Notes: generated by a model from the letters alone, not told the origin. Positions 8,428-17,085 are shown, numbered from the stretch's first letter. The stretch: DNA of 64,000 nucleotides from Phaeobacter gallaeciensis DSM 26640 (GCF_000511385.1 NC_023137.1:449001-513000), one strand, 5' to 3'. Program-made: numbers and translations.

Positions 8428-8460
8428 CGCCGCAGAAACCTGCGGCGTTTGTCGTTTTTT
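8428..8460 (+). terminator. Intrinsic terminator of the alpha/beta hydrolase
   Basis: CGCCGCAG (8428-8435) pairs perfectly with CTGCGGCG (8440-8447) over a four-base loop, followed by TTTGTCGTTTTTT. Confidence 0.88.
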
Positions 8461-8619
8461 GACCCTCTCGCGGGGATTCAGACTTGCCAGCATCGCAGCT
8501 CTGCCGCATCTTCTGCGCCAAGGGCCAGGCGATGGCGTCGCCGCATGGGATCCATGCTGCCCTAACTCTCAAACCGTCCTGAACGCCGGGACCTTTCTTG
8601 TAAGATGGAAGGGTCGACT

Positions 8620-9828
8620 ATGACTTCACGTCCTGAAATGTATCGTTTTCACAATGGTGAAAAGGCGCCGCTGCAATTTGCCGTCTCCGAATATGAGGCG
8701 CGGATCGCAGGTCTGCGCAAAATCATGGCAGAGACCGGTGTAACCGCCGCTGTCTTCACTTCGATGCACAATATCTCCTACTATTCGGGGTTCACCTACT
8801 GCGCGTTCGGTCGCCCCTATGGTATGGTGGTCACCGCGTCCGAGGCTGTGACCATCTCGGCTGGCATCGACGCCGGCCAGCCCTGGCGCCGGTCGTTCTG
8901 CGACAACATCACCTATACCGACTGGCAGCGCGACAACTTCTGGCGTGCGATCAAATCGGTTTCAGGCGACGGTGCCGTCGTCGGCTACGAGAGCGATCAC
9001 CTGACCCTGCTGCAGAAGGCAAAACTGGAACATTTCCTGACGCCATTGCAGATGGTTGATCTCTATGAGCCGACCATGCGTCAGCGGATGGGTAAATCTG
9101 CAGCAGAACTCGATATGATCCGCTCCGGTGCCGCGGTGGCAGACGTTGGCGGTTTTGCGATCCGCGATGCGGTGAAGGAAGGGGCGCGGGAAATCGACGT
9201 GGCGATGGCAGGTCGCGATGCGATGGAGCTGGAAATTGCCAAGCGCTTCCCGGATGCGGAATACCGTGACAGCTGGGTCTGGTTCCAGTCCGGCATCAAC
9301 ACCGATGGGGCCCATAACCCGGTGACGGCCCGCAGGCTGGAGCGCGGCGATATCCTGTCACTGAACACCTTCCCGATGATCTCCGGCTACTATACCGCGC
9401 TGGAACGCACCATGTTCGTGAAGGAAGTGGATGCCGAGTCCCTGCGCATCTGGGAGGCCAACGTGGCGGCGCATGAGCTGGGTATCTCGCTGTTGAAACC
9501 TGGCGCGAGCTGCGCGGAAATCACACATCAGATCAATGCCTTCTTTGAAGAGCAGGACCTGCTGCAATACCGTACCTTCGGCTATGGCCACTCCTTCGGC
9601 GTCCTGTCGCACTACTATGGACGCGAGGCGGGGCTGGAGTTGCGCGAGGACATCGACACGGTGCTGGAGCCGGGGATGGTGATCTCCATGGAGCCGATGT
9701 TGACCATTGCGGATGGTCAGCCCGGTGCAGGCGGTTACCGCGAGCATGACATCCTGATCATTCATGAGGATGACAATGAGAACATCACCAAATACCCCTA
9801 TGGTCCTGAGTTCAACGTTGTCGGCTGA
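8620..9828 (+). CDS. Creatinase (creatine amidinohydrolase)
   Basis: A 402-residue M24 'pita-bread' fold enzyme that splits creatine into sarcosine and urea. It is recognisable against Pseudomonas putida creatinase along its whole length. The catalytic His232 lies in INTDGAHNPV, with Glu262 (TALERTMF) and Glu358 (ISMEPM) at the same numbers as the reference, and Phe63/Arg65 in CAFGRPY. The metal ligands of true M24 peptidases are absent, as expected. The ATG at 8620 follows GAAGGG and gives the reference length; a start five codons upstream is less likely. It is a single gene between terminators, with no sarcosine oxidase or urease gene beside it. Confidence 0.92.
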   Translation: MTSRPEMYRFHNGEKAPLQFAVSEYEARIAGLRKIMAETGVTAAVFTSMHNISYYSGFTYCAFGRPYGMVVTASEAVTISAGIDAGQPWRRSFCDNITYTDWQRDNFWRAIKSVSGDGAVVGYESDHLTLLQKAKLEHFLTPLQMVDLYEPTMRQRMGKSAAELDMIRSGAAVADVGGFAIRDAVKEGAREIDVAMAGRDAMELEIAKRFPDAEYRDSWVWFQSGINTDGAHNPVTARRLERGDILSLNTFPMISGYYTALERTMFVKEVDAESLRIWEANVAAHELGISLLKPGASCAEITHQINAFFEEQDLLQYRTFGYGHSFGVLSHYYGREAGLELREDIDTVLEPGMVISMEPMLTIADGQPGAGGYREHDILIIHEDDNENITKYPYGPEFNVVG

Positions 9829-10164
9829 GGCTTCTCTGATCTGAGCGACAAATGCAGGCGGGGGCTCCCGCCTACTCATGGCCTCCCCGAGGGAGGCATT
9901 CCCAGTTGGGCGTGGCACCGTGCAATGCACGGTGCTTTCGCTTTTTTCTGCGAGGTATATCTGTCGCTGCGTGATGTGATCAGCAAGCGATGGTCAGGCC
10001 GTGATATCGCCGTCGTGCCTGTCTCGCAGGTCGCAAAGATTGCACCGACGCCCTGGTTGGGGCATATGTGCGCAAAGGCGACACCCTGATCCTGCGATTA
10101 TACCCCGCTTCGGGACGCTGGGAGTGTGGTGGCTCCCTGCTGTGAACAAGGAAACACCACCGCT
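9829..10164. other. Gene-free interval between creatinase and pssA
   Basis: These 336 bases hold three consecutive hairpins and no credible gene. They are AGGCGGG/CCCGCCT (9856-9873), GCCTCCC/GGGAGGC (9881-9897) and the terminator at 9915-9947. The right part (about 9960-10150) shows no clear structure and presumably carries the pssA promoter, which I cannot define. Confidence 0.6.
9915..9947 (+). terminator. Intrinsic terminator downstream of creatinase
   Basis: GCACCGTG (9915-9922) pairs perfectly with CACGGTGC (9928-9935) over a five-base loop, followed by TTTCGCTTTTTT. Confidence 0.88.
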
Positions 10165-10917
10165 ATGCACCACCCACCGGAAAAGCGAAAATCCGAATAC
10201 GCGCTGATCCAGCTGTTGCCGAACATGATGACCATTGCGGCCATCTGTGCCGGGCTGTCTGCGATCCGTTTCGGGGTGCAGGGCAACTATACGCTGGCGG
10301 TACAGCTGATCTTGGCTGCGGCGATTCTGGATGGCTTTGACGGGCGTCTGGCGCGGATCCTGCGCAGCGACAGCAAGATGGGTGCGGAACTCGACTCGCT
10401 GGCAGATTTTCTCAACTTTGGCGTCGCCTCACCACTGGTGATCTACTATTGGGCTCTTCAAGACATGCGCGGCTTGGGGTGGCTGGCGGTGTTGGTGTTC
10501 TCGGTCTGCTGCGTGGTGCGGCTGGCGCGGTTTAACGTCTCGACCAAGTCCGAGCAGAAAATCACCGCAAAAAGCGTTTATTTTGAAGGGGTACCATCCC
10601 CGGCCGGCGCGCTGCTGGCGATGCTGCCAATGTTTATCTCTTTTGCTTTCGCCGATGCGCCGGTCATTCCGGATATTTTGATCTGCCTTCATATGGGTGT
10701 CATTGGATTGCTTATGATCAGCCATGTGCCAACCTGGTCGCTGAAGGCAGTCAAAATTTCACGCGAAAACGTGAAGTATTTTCTGGTCGGTTTTGCCTTT
10801 GCGGGGGCAGCCGTCCTGATTTACGCATGGATTACGTTGGTGATCCTGTGCCTTGGGTATGCCGCGATGGTGGCCTGGGGGTTGGTTAAAAAGAAAACGC
10901 CGGAGACCGGCGCATAA
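10165..10917 (+). CDS. pssA: CDP-diacylglycerol-serine O-phosphatidyltransferase
   Basis: A 250-residue integral membrane enzyme joining CDP-diacylglycerol and serine to make phosphatidylserine, the precursor of phosphatidylethanolamine. It carries the complete CDP-alcohol phosphatidyltransferase signature DGxxAR-x8-G-x3-D-x3-D at residues 59-81 (starting DGRLAR) and about six to eight hydrophobic helices. The start is taken as the ATG at 10165, preceded by AAGGA, which gives a protein beginning MHHPPEKRK; an in-frame start lies 13 codons upstream. It is followed after 18 bases by a phospholipid N-methyltransferase gene, a functional pairing. The decarboxylase gene psd is not in the window. 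Confidence 0.9.
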   Translation: MHHPPEKRKSEYALIQLLPNMMTIAAICAGLSAIRFGVQGNYTLAVQLILAAAILDGFDGRLARILRSDSKMGAELDSLADFLNFGVASPLVIYYWALQDMRGLGWLAVLVFSVCCVVRLARFNVSTKSEQKITAKSVYFEGVPSPAGALLAMLPMFISFAFADAPVIPDILICLHMGVIGLLMISHVPTWSLKAVKISRENVKYFLVGFAFAGAAVLIYAWITLVILCLGYAAMVAWGLVKKKTPETGA

Positions 10918-10935
10918 ACGAGTAAGGGTGGATAA

Positions 10936-11562
10936 TTGGATATCAAGGCTGTTGAATCGTCGTATGCCCGTTGGGCCCCTGTCTATGACAAAACATTTGG
11001 GGTGATTACGAATGGCGGCCGTCGTCGGGCTGTTGCTTATGTCAATGAACATCGCAGCGGTCGGCTGTTGGAGGTGGGGGTTGGTACCGGCCTTTCGCTA
11101 CCTCTGTACAAATCCAGCCTGAAAGTGACGGGGATCGATTTCAGCGAGGATATGCTGAAAAAGGCCCAGAAGCGGGTCGAGGAAAGCGATCTCGACCATG
11201 TGGAAGCCCTGCGCCAGATGGATGCGCGCAGCCTGGATTTCCCGGATGCCACATTTGATACGGTATCAGCCATGCATGTGCTATCGGTCGTACCAGACCC
11301 GGAACAGGTGATGGGTGAAATTGCACGGGTTCTGAAACCTGGGGGCAAAGTGGTGATTACCAATCATTTTCTGCGCGAACAGGGCGTGCTGGCCTTTTTG
11401 GAACGGGTGTCAGCACCCTTCGCCAATGTGCTCGGCTGGCACTCCGATTTCGAGATCGAAACCGTTCTGGGGGAAGATCATCTCTCCATTGAACACCACC
11501 AGCCATTGCCGCCCTTTGGTCTGATGACTTTTCTGGTGCTGTCCAAAATCAAACCCGTTTGA
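10936..11562 (+). CDS. pmtA: Phosphatidylethanolamine N-methyltransferase, PmtA type
   Basis: A 208-residue soluble SAM-dependent methyltransferase. The SAM site LLEVGVGTG is at residues 44-52, followed by VTGIDFSEDML (motif II region) and VLKPGGKVVI. Size and sequence resemble the Rhodobacter-type PmtA that methylates phosphatidylethanolamine three times to phosphatidylcholine at the membrane surface. The start is TTG at 10936, preceded by AAGGGTGG. It sits 18 bases behind pssA and before a good terminator, forming a two-gene phospholipid operon. A different small-molecule or quinone substrate is the alternative, but context supports PmtA. Confidence 0.83.
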   Translation: MDIKAVESSYARWAPVYDKTFGVITNGGRRRAVAYVNEHRSGRLLEVGVGTGLSLPLYKSSLKVTGIDFSEDMLKKAQKRVEESDLDHVEALRQMDARSLDFPDATFDTVSAMHVLSVVPDPEQVMGEIARVLKPGGKVVITNHFLREQGVLAFLERVSAPFANVLGWHSDFEIETVLGEDHLSIEHHQPLPPFGLMTFLVLSKIKPV

Positions 11563-11601
11563 GGCGCAGCTGCTTCCCGCTGGTCAGTATCTGCGGACTG
11601 T

Positions 11602-11633
11602 GACCGATCGGGCTGCCGGTCGGTCTTTCCTTT
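11602..11633 (+). terminator. Intrinsic terminator of the pssA-pmtA operon
   Basis: A ten-base-pair stem formed by GACCGATCGG (11602-11611) and CCGGTCGGTC (11616-11625), with one G-T pair and a four-base loop, is followed by TTTCCTTT. Confidence 0.8.
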
Positions 11634-11780
11634 ACAGGGCTGCTCTGCAAAACTGCTGGCAACGGATCTGCGCGGTACTGCGTTATGGCTGTAGCGATGG
11701 CAGGTTTTCTATACATGGGGGATGTAAATCATGTTCACATCTCCCATATGACACTTAAGACATTGCAGAAAGGGCACTTT

Positions 11781-12863
11781 ATGAGCCAATCACAATTTGA
11801 CGAGATGGTGCGGGCCTCACAAGCCAAGGTGAGCGAGTCGCAGCAGAAGATCACGGCGCTCACCTCGCGGATGGAAACCGCGCGGGCCAAGATTTCGGCC
11901 GGAGAAGACGCCAGCATCGACATTGAGAACGCAACACTGGATGACGTGCACGCCCATACCGAGGTGATGAACGCCAATATCGCCGAGTTGATCATGGGTC
12001 TGGATGATGTGACCACGGCCTTCTCCAAGGATTTCGACGAGATGCGGTCGAAAACTGGCTGGGAGAGCTTTGTCGGTTTCTTTTCTAAGGGGAAATCGGA
12101 TTCCCTGCGTCAGGAACGGATGCGTACCGCCAATATCGACGACAAACTGCAGGACCTGATCGCCAAATCGGATGTGATTGTGAAGTTGCTGGAGGGCCAG
12201 CTGGCCACGCTGGAAGATCAGCGCGAGAAGGTGCAGGTCAACCTTACGTCCACGCTGGACGACCGTGAGTTGACCGTGCAGGAGCTGGAGGCCGTCCGCG
12301 CCGAGATTGTGGCTTTGGATCCGCAGATCATTGAGCTGGAGAACAAGATTTCAGTCGAGCAGGACGCTGCCGCCCGCACCAAGCTGGAAACCGAACTGGC
12401 CGACATCAATGCCAAATACAACGCCTTGGTGCAGGATGAGCAGGTCAAACTTGCGAAATCCCAGACGCTGGAGCGCTATATCGAGAAGGGCAAGACCTGG
12501 GTCGATAGTTTGCAGAACCAGGCCGCCACGCAGATGGTGCTGATCAACAAGTTGCAGACGGATACGGCGCAGCGGGTGGTGCTCTATGATGCGCTGACCA
12601 AATCCCTGAAGACCGCGCAGCAGCAGGATGTGGCCCACAGAATTAACGAGATCGGCGTGCAGACTGACAAAGAAGCCCAGACCGCGATGGCCGCAATCGG
12701 CACCGCGACCAACCAGAAAATGGCTGACATGCTGGAAAGCCACGAGGACAATATGGTGTTCGCCCGCGACGTGCTGGAGAAGAAGGCCAAGGCCGACGAA
12801 CGCTTTGCCCGCCGGTTCGCGGCAATTGTCGAGAAGCACGACAAGAACCTGTATGGAGGGTGA
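11781..12863 (+). CDS. Long helical/coiled-coil protein of unknown function (first gene of the AAA cluster)
   Basis: A 360-residue soluble protein, almost wholly alpha-helical by composition. It has heptad-like stretches (for example EVMNANIAELIMGL and KLAKSQTLERYIEKG), no signal peptide and no membrane segment. I do not recognise a defined domain. The overall organisation and the C-terminal part (ALTKSLKTAQQQ, ATNQKMADMLESH) are faintly like TelA/KlaA tellurite-resistance proteins, but not enough to name it. The ATG at 11781 is chosen because AAAGGG precedes it; the frame is open 32 codons further up. It heads a co-directional cluster with small membrane proteins and an AAA ATPase, and its stop overlaps or abuts the next gene. 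Confidence 0.72.
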   Translation: MSQSQFDEMVRASQAKVSESQQKITALTSRMETARAKISAGEDASIDIENATLDDVHAHTEVMNANIAELIMGLDDVTTAFSKDFDEMRSKTGWESFVGFFSKGKSDSLRQERMRTANIDDKLQDLIAKSDVIVKLLEGQLATLEDQREKVQVNLTSTLDDRELTVQELEAVRAEIVALDPQIIELENKISVEQDAAARTKLETELADINAKYNALVQDEQVKLAKSQTLERYIEKGKTWVDSLQNQAATQMVLINKLQTDTAQRVVLYDALTKSLKTAQQQDVAHRINEIGVQTDKEAQTAMAAIGTATNQKMADMLESHEDNMVFARDVLEKKAKADERFARRFAAIVEKHDKNLYGG

Positions 12864-12865
12864 GC

Positions 12866-13051
12866 GTGGATTGGCTGGAGTTTCTAAATGTCCCTTGCCC
12901 GCCGAACTGGTTCTGGTGGAGCGTTCTGGCGGTCATTTTTGGAACTTTGGCTGTTCTCTACTTCGCCGTCGGAGGCCCTTTTGCAGGCTGGGTTGTGGCC
13001 GCAGTTGTTGGAATATTTGCAGCCTTCGCCTGGGATCTTTTCAAGGCGTAG
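12866..13051 (+). CDS. Small two-helix membrane protein
   Basis: A 61-residue protein made mostly of two hydrophobic segments (WFWWSVLAVIFGTLAVLYF and GWVVAAVVGIFAAFAW) joined by a short turn, so an integral membrane hairpin. The GTG at 12866 stands six bases after GGAGGG; a GTG at 12860 that overlaps the previous stop (GTGA) is possible and would add two residues. It lies directly behind the helical protein and is presumably co-transcribed. The function is unknown. Small membrane partners also occur next to TelA proteins (XpaC-like pairs), a weak contextual analogy only. Confidence 0.65.
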   Translation: MDWLEFLNVPCPPNWFWWSVLAVIFGTLAVLYFAVGGPFAGWVVAAVVGIFAAFAWDLFKA

Positions 13052-13133
13052 AGTGAATAGTTTTAAGCTCAGTAAGAACTAGGATTGAGATGCACAAAGA
13101 ACGCAACGGAGGATCGCGCCCCGGAGGTTTGGC

Positions 13134-14255
13134 ATGACCGATCCCTCCCACGACCACGCAGGCCTCAGCGACACCTTCGCCTCGCGCCGGTATTTCAAGA
13201 AGTTCGAGACCATCATCCGGCATCTGACCCGGGTGGCGGCGGCGATGCAGGCGGAGGGGCGGCTGTCGAAATCCGATGTGAAGGTGCTGACCGCTTACCT
13301 TATGCGGCTCAACTTCACCTTCCGCGCGTTGAGCATGAAGTACCTGATGGCGGGGCGTGATACGGGCCGCTTTTTTGGCAGCCTGGCGATGGACAAGCGT
13401 GATAGCGGTTTTCCGATCGCAGCAGAGCTGATGACCATGGCCAATGACGCCCAGCAGGCGGAGCGGCATCTGGCCAATATGGCCAGTGAGGCGCAGCTGA
13501 AGGACGATATGGTGCGGACGATCATCTCGGACCGCACGACACCGTCGAAGCTGCAATTCGCCATGTCGCAGCGGCTCTATTATCAGGAACTGCTGAAGGG
13601 GCAGCTGTTCTGGACGCAGAACGATCCGGTCTGCGACTGGCTGGAGAACATCGGCGAGCGGCGGCGCCGCTTCCTGCTGCACTGGGCGGCTTATGATAGC
13701 CAAGTGAACCTGCCGGTGATCTACCTGATGGAGCTGGAGGACAGCGGTAAAGTGGCCTTGCCCAAGGACGAACGCCGCTGGCCGGAGGTTCAGGCGCATC
13801 TGATGGCGCAGGCCTTGGCCGGGCTGAAGCTGGTCACAATTGCCAAGGGGTTTGACGAGGATTTCGACGATCTCCACCCCAAGCACCTGCGCCGTTTCCA
13901 CGTCGGCCCGATGTATTCCTCCGCCTATACCGAACAATCGGGGCCGCTGCACCGGGTGCTGGAGGAGGCAGAGGCACCAGCGGGCCAGGACTGGGCCTTG
14001 GCCTGGACGCTGGAAGAGCTGCAGAGCGAAGACGTGCGCGAGGAGCGTTCGGGCTGGTTTGGCACTGTAGAGCGGGAGATCTTTGCGCTGGATCCCTTTG
14101 GCGGGCGCGGTGCGGATACCGGCGCAACCCGGACCCAGCGCGCCATCATCCTGCCGCAGCGCCCGTTTCAGGTGTTGGCGGAACTCGACCCGCCGGGGTT
14201 CGGCGATGTGCAGAAGTTCGTGGTGAGCGAGGCCGGGCAGGTGCTGCGGTATTGA
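13134..14255 (+). CDS. Uncharacterised conserved protein of the AAA cluster
   Basis: A 373-residue protein without signal peptide or membrane segment. The N-terminal 160 residues look helical (RYFKKFETIIRHLTRVAAAM, AYLMRLNFTFRALSMKYL). The rest is mixed and ends with a beta-rich part (PQRPFQVLAELDPPG). I recognise no domain or catalytic motif. The ATG at 13134 follows CCGGAGG at good spacing. It lies 82 bases after the small membrane protein and 107 before the AAA ATPase gene, all in one direction, suggesting a shared function with the ATPase. Confidence 0.75.
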   Translation: MTDPSHDHAGLSDTFASRRYFKKFETIIRHLTRVAAAMQAEGRLSKSDVKVLTAYLMRLNFTFRALSMKYLMAGRDTGRFFGSLAMDKRDSGFPIAAELMTMANDAQQAERHLANMASEAQLKDDMVRTIISDRTTPSKLQFAMSQRLYYQELLKGQLFWTQNDPVCDWLENIGERRRRFLLHWAAYDSQVNLPVIYLMELEDSGKVALPKDERRWPEVQAHLMAQALAGLKLVTIAKGFDEDFDDLHPKHLRRFHVGPMYSSAYTEQSGPLHRVLEEAEAPAGQDWALAWTLEELQSEDVREERSGWFGTVEREIFALDPFGGRGADTGATRTQRAIILPQRPFQVLAELDPPGFGDVQKFVVSEAGQVLRY

Positions 14256-14280
14256 GCGCCTGCGTTTGTTGAAGCCGGGG

Positions 14281-14315
14281 GAGCCTCCGGCGGGGATATT
14301 TTTAGCCAGAAGATG
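14281..14315 (+). repeat. Rhodobacteraceae-type intergenic repeat, copy A
   Basis: The segment contains CCTCCGGCGGGGATATTT followed by TAGCCAGAAGATG. A second copy of the same layout (CCTCCGGCGGGAGTATTT, then GGGAAAGGTGATG) occurs near 22131. The pattern is a dispersed intergenic repeat of this bacterial group as I remember it; its role is unknown. It lies between the uncharacterised gene and the AAA ATPase gene. Confidence 0.6.
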
Positions 14316-14362
14316 AGCGGGCCGGATTTTTCTCCGGCGATGATAAGAATTGAGAGGGTGAG

Positions 14363-16300
14363 ATGAGCATTTCAGGCAATCAGATGGAACTGCGGGAAGA
14401 GGATATCCGCAAGCATTACTCCGCTGCGGCAGCGATGCTGGAAGGATTCGACCACACCCCGCGCATCGCCAAGCCTGCGGTAGAGGGTAAGGCGCCGGAG
14501 CGGTCGCCCGGGATTGGTACGCGGCGGCGTTTCCGCTCCACCACGCCGGGGCTTGTAACGCGCTCCTCTGCGCGCCCCGAAGGCGTGCATCTGATTTCCC
14601 GGATTGAGGCGGCGGATGAGGATGACCCGCTGACCTCGCCCTTGCAGGCGACCTTGCAGCACACCTTGCGTCGGGCGCTGGCAATCTCATTGGCGATGGG
14701 GGAGGCTTATGCGGATGTCTCTGGCCTTGCGGATCTGAAACGGGCCAATCTGGCCGGGTCGCTGGATGCGGCGCGCAAGGGGGAATTCACCGAATTGCTG
14801 GCCGCCGAGGCGTTGATTGCGGCGCATGTGTTTGCCAATGCCGCGGCCTATCTACTGGCGCCGCATGGGTCCGAGGCGCAGGCTGAGGTGGGCGAGGCGG
14901 AGGAGCTGCTCACAGACAATGCGCCGCTGGCCTTGCACGGGGCGCTGTGGGAGCTGGACCAGAAGCTGGCGCAGCACGCGCCGGACGACGTACATCTGAT
15001 TGCCGCCACGGCGGGGTATGCCGAGCAACTGATGGAGAAAGCCGCCCTGCGGGCGCAGAACGCGCCACGTCTGGAAGGGTTCACCGCCGCAGACTGGCGG
15101 GTGGAGGCGGATGATCTGACCATCAGCGGCTTTGAACCCGCGGCCAAGGCGAAATCCACAACCCTCACTATGGCGTTCAAAAAACCGCATGAGGTGGTCG
15201 GCAACCATATCGCCAAGTATCAGGCTCTGCGGCTCTCCAAGATGCTGATGGCCTATGATTTTGACCGCCGCCTGAACCCCTTTGCCGAGATGGGCGGCTT
15301 CATCTTTACCTTCATGGGCGACGGCAAGCCGGGGACGGGTAAGACCACGCTCATTCAGATGATGGCGGGGCTGATCAACGACTATTGCCAGAATGCAGGC
15401 TATGCTTTCCGCTACCAGAATTTCGGCATCGACAATATCGACAGCTATCAGGGCAAGTCCGGCCAGAACGCCAAATCCTTTATCCAGAACGTGATTGATC
15501 CGGGCGTCATCGGTTTTGGCACCATCGACGACATCGATCAGATCGCAGGGAAACGCGGCGACCGGCAGTCCAGCGCGGGCCAGCAGGAGGTGACGGCGGT
15601 CTTCATGGAGGCCTTTGCCGGCGCCAATACCGTGGTGCGCGGCAATTGCACCTTTGGCATGTTCTCCAACTACCCGGAGAATGTGGACGACGCGCTGCGC
15701 CAGCGGGCGGGCGCGCGGTTCCTGGTGGACGGGCCGCAGACGCGGGAGGACTACATCGATATCCTGACCCTGCTGATGGGCAAAAACCACGAGATCCCGC
15801 TGGGCGATCATGACCTATATGGCGCGCAGGAGATCAAACAGGCGGTCGCGCGCTCCTTTGAGGCGCACAATCGCCCGCAGGAGCCGGGGCTGGCAGAGGT
15901 CTTTGGCCGCGTCCATGACCAGATCGGCGAACTGGACAGCCTTGCCAAGTTGGGCACCTATCTGAAGGCCATTCAACAGGCGGATGAACGCTTCACCGGG
16001 CGGGCCATCAAGAACATCACCGATGCGGTGAAGGTTCGGGCGATGGATTTCGAACTGCCGGATGACTGGATGGAAAACCCGGAGCTGTTCCTGTTCAAGG
16101 ATTACGACACCAAATCCGCGATGATTGCAGAGCTGCGGGTGCCGATCACCATCGACATGGTGGTGCAGGAGATCAACCGCTACGCCGACAGCGAGTTCCG
16201 CTATGCCGATAAGTCGGATGAGGTGGCGATTGACAACATGGTGCGCGATTTCGGGCGGCAGGAAGAGGCCAAGCGGCGGTATCTGGAGGGGCGGGGGTGA
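14363..16300 (+). CDS. AAA-family ATPase with long N-terminal helical region
   Basis: A 645-residue ATPase. The first ~270 residues are probably helical, substrate- or partner-binding sequence. The AAA core then shows Walker A GKPGTGKTT (Lys327), Walker B FGTIDDID (Asp389-Asp392), a sensor-1 asparagine in SNYPEN (Asn436) and arginine-finger residues in ALRQRAGARF (446-452), the layout of the classic AAA clade. A helical lid and tail follow to the end. No protease, nuclease or membrane domain is fused. It is likely to remodel proteins together with the neighbouring helical and membrane proteins; the target is unknown. Its TGA overlaps the next gene's GTG start. Confidence 0.85.
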   Translation: MSISGNQMELREEDIRKHYSAAAAMLEGFDHTPRIAKPAVEGKAPERSPGIGTRRRFRSTTPGLVTRSSARPEGVHLISRIEAADEDDPLTSPLQATLQHTLRRALAISLAMGEAYADVSGLADLKRANLAGSLDAARKGEFTELLAAEALIAAHVFANAAAYLLAPHGSEAQAEVGEAEELLTDNAPLALHGALWELDQKLAQHAPDDVHLIAATAGYAEQLMEKAALRAQNAPRLEGFTAADWRVEADDLTISGFEPAAKAKSTTLTMAFKKPHEVVGNHIAKYQALRLSKMLMAYDFDRRLNPFAEMGGFIFTFMGDGKPGTGKTTLIQMMAGLINDYCQNAGYAFRYQNFGIDNIDSYQGKSGQNAKSFIQNVIDPGVIGFGTIDDIDQIAGKRGDRQSSAGQQEVTAVFMEAFAGANTVVRGNCTFGMFSNYPENVDDALRQRAGARFLVDGPQTREDYIDILTLLMGKNHEIPLGDHDLYGAQEIKQAVARSFEAHNRPQEPGLAEVFGRVHDQIGELDSLAKLGTYLKAIQQADERFTGRAIKNITDAVKVRAMDFELPDDWMENPELFLFKDYDTKSAMIAELRVPITIDMVVQEINRYADSEFRYADKSDEVAIDNMVRDFGRQEEAKRRYLEGRG

Positions 16301-17022
16301 GCGTATTGAATAGCGAACCTTACTGGGCAACAGGGCCGGGCGAAATTCTTCGCCATGGCGTTTCCTTGCTTGGGGAAGACAGGGATACCAACAGGCGCTT
16401 GGCAATGATTAGCATCGACAATTCAGTTGAGTTGATGATGCAGACATACCTTCAGCTTCCCAAAAGAGTAACGGGTGTCAGTATTTCGCGCACAGAGCGT
16501 GAGAATTACTGCAGAAACTTTCCTTCACTCTTGGATGGAATCGAGCAGCACGCTGCAGAGAAAATCGTTGGTTTCGATCTCGGGCATATCGAGTGGTTTC
16601 ATCGCTTACGTAATCAGCTTTATCACGACGGTAATGGATTGACTGTCGAGCGCGCGAAAGTGGAGGTCTATGCGGAGCTAGCACAAAGGCTCTTTGAGGC
16701 CTTGTTCGGAGTTGCGCTTGAAGTGCCCGATACCGACAATATGCGGCGTTACGGGGAGTTCATTGATACTTGGGCGAAAATCGAGAGACATTTGAGGGAT
16801 GTGCCAGAAACCGAGAGGCGCTTCCCTACAACAAGGACACTCATGAAGCTTCAAGCTGACGGAAAAATTTCGCAGTCCGAGTTTGCTAAGTTTGAAGAAG
16901 TGCGAAATGTGCGAAATAAATTGGTGCACGGTGAAATAGAGCCTGAAACTACTTTGAGTTCACGAATTATCGAGGCCGCAAAGGAAGTTCTGATCGTAGC
17001 TGCTCGGATTTCGATGCCATGA
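16297..17022 (+). CDS. Putative double-HEPN-motif protein inserted in the AAA cluster
   Basis: A 241-residue protein, highly helical, with two copies of the RX4H motif that marks HEPN nucleases: RNQLYH (105-110) and RNKLVH (206-211). HEPN proteins are often metal-independent RNases of toxin-antitoxin, abortive-infection and CRISPR systems, though some are non-catalytic binding domains. The GTG start overlaps the ATPase stop as GTGA, so translation is coupled. Base composition is visibly richer in A+T than every neighbour (for example around 16860-16930), which suggests later acquisition. The remaining cluster genes continue 122 bases on, after a hairpin-rich spacer. The function is unproven; it may be an RNase or an effector controlled by the ATPase. 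Confidence 0.68.
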   Translation: MSVLNSEPYWATGPGEILRHGVSLLGEDRDTNRRLAMISIDNSVELMMQTYLQLPKRVTGVSISRTERENYCRNFPSLLDGIEQHAAEKIVGFDLGHIEWFHRLRNQLYHDGNGLTVERAKVEVYAELAQRLFEALFGVALEVPDTDNMRRYGEFIDTWAKIERHLRDVPETERRFPTTRTLMKLQADGKISQSEFAKFEEVRNVRNKLVHGEIEPETTLSSRIIEAAKEVLIVAARISMP

Positions 17023-17038
17023 AACTAATGGTGTCTCC

Positions 17039-17085
17039 CGCGGCGAAGCCGCGACGCGCCCGACCCGCCCCCCAGGGCGGGCGCG
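17039..17085. repeat. Tandem GC-rich hairpins after the HEPN-like gene
   Basis: Two perfect stems lie back to back: CGCGGC/GCCGCG (17039-17053, loop GAA), then CGCG plus CCCGCCC pairing GGGCGGG plus CGCG (17055-17085). There is no U-tract, so this is a dispersed REP-like or mRNA-stabilising element rather than an intrinsic terminator. It separates the HEPN-like gene from the next cluster gene. Confidence 0.6.

Noticed and set aside
13041..14690. A 549-codon open frame on the minus strand across the 373-residue unknown gene and the start of the ATPase gene
   Set aside because: Its translation is Arg/His/Pro-rich with no domain, as expected for the complement of GC-rich coding DNA. The plus-strand genes have ribosome sites, overlaps and recognisable motifs.
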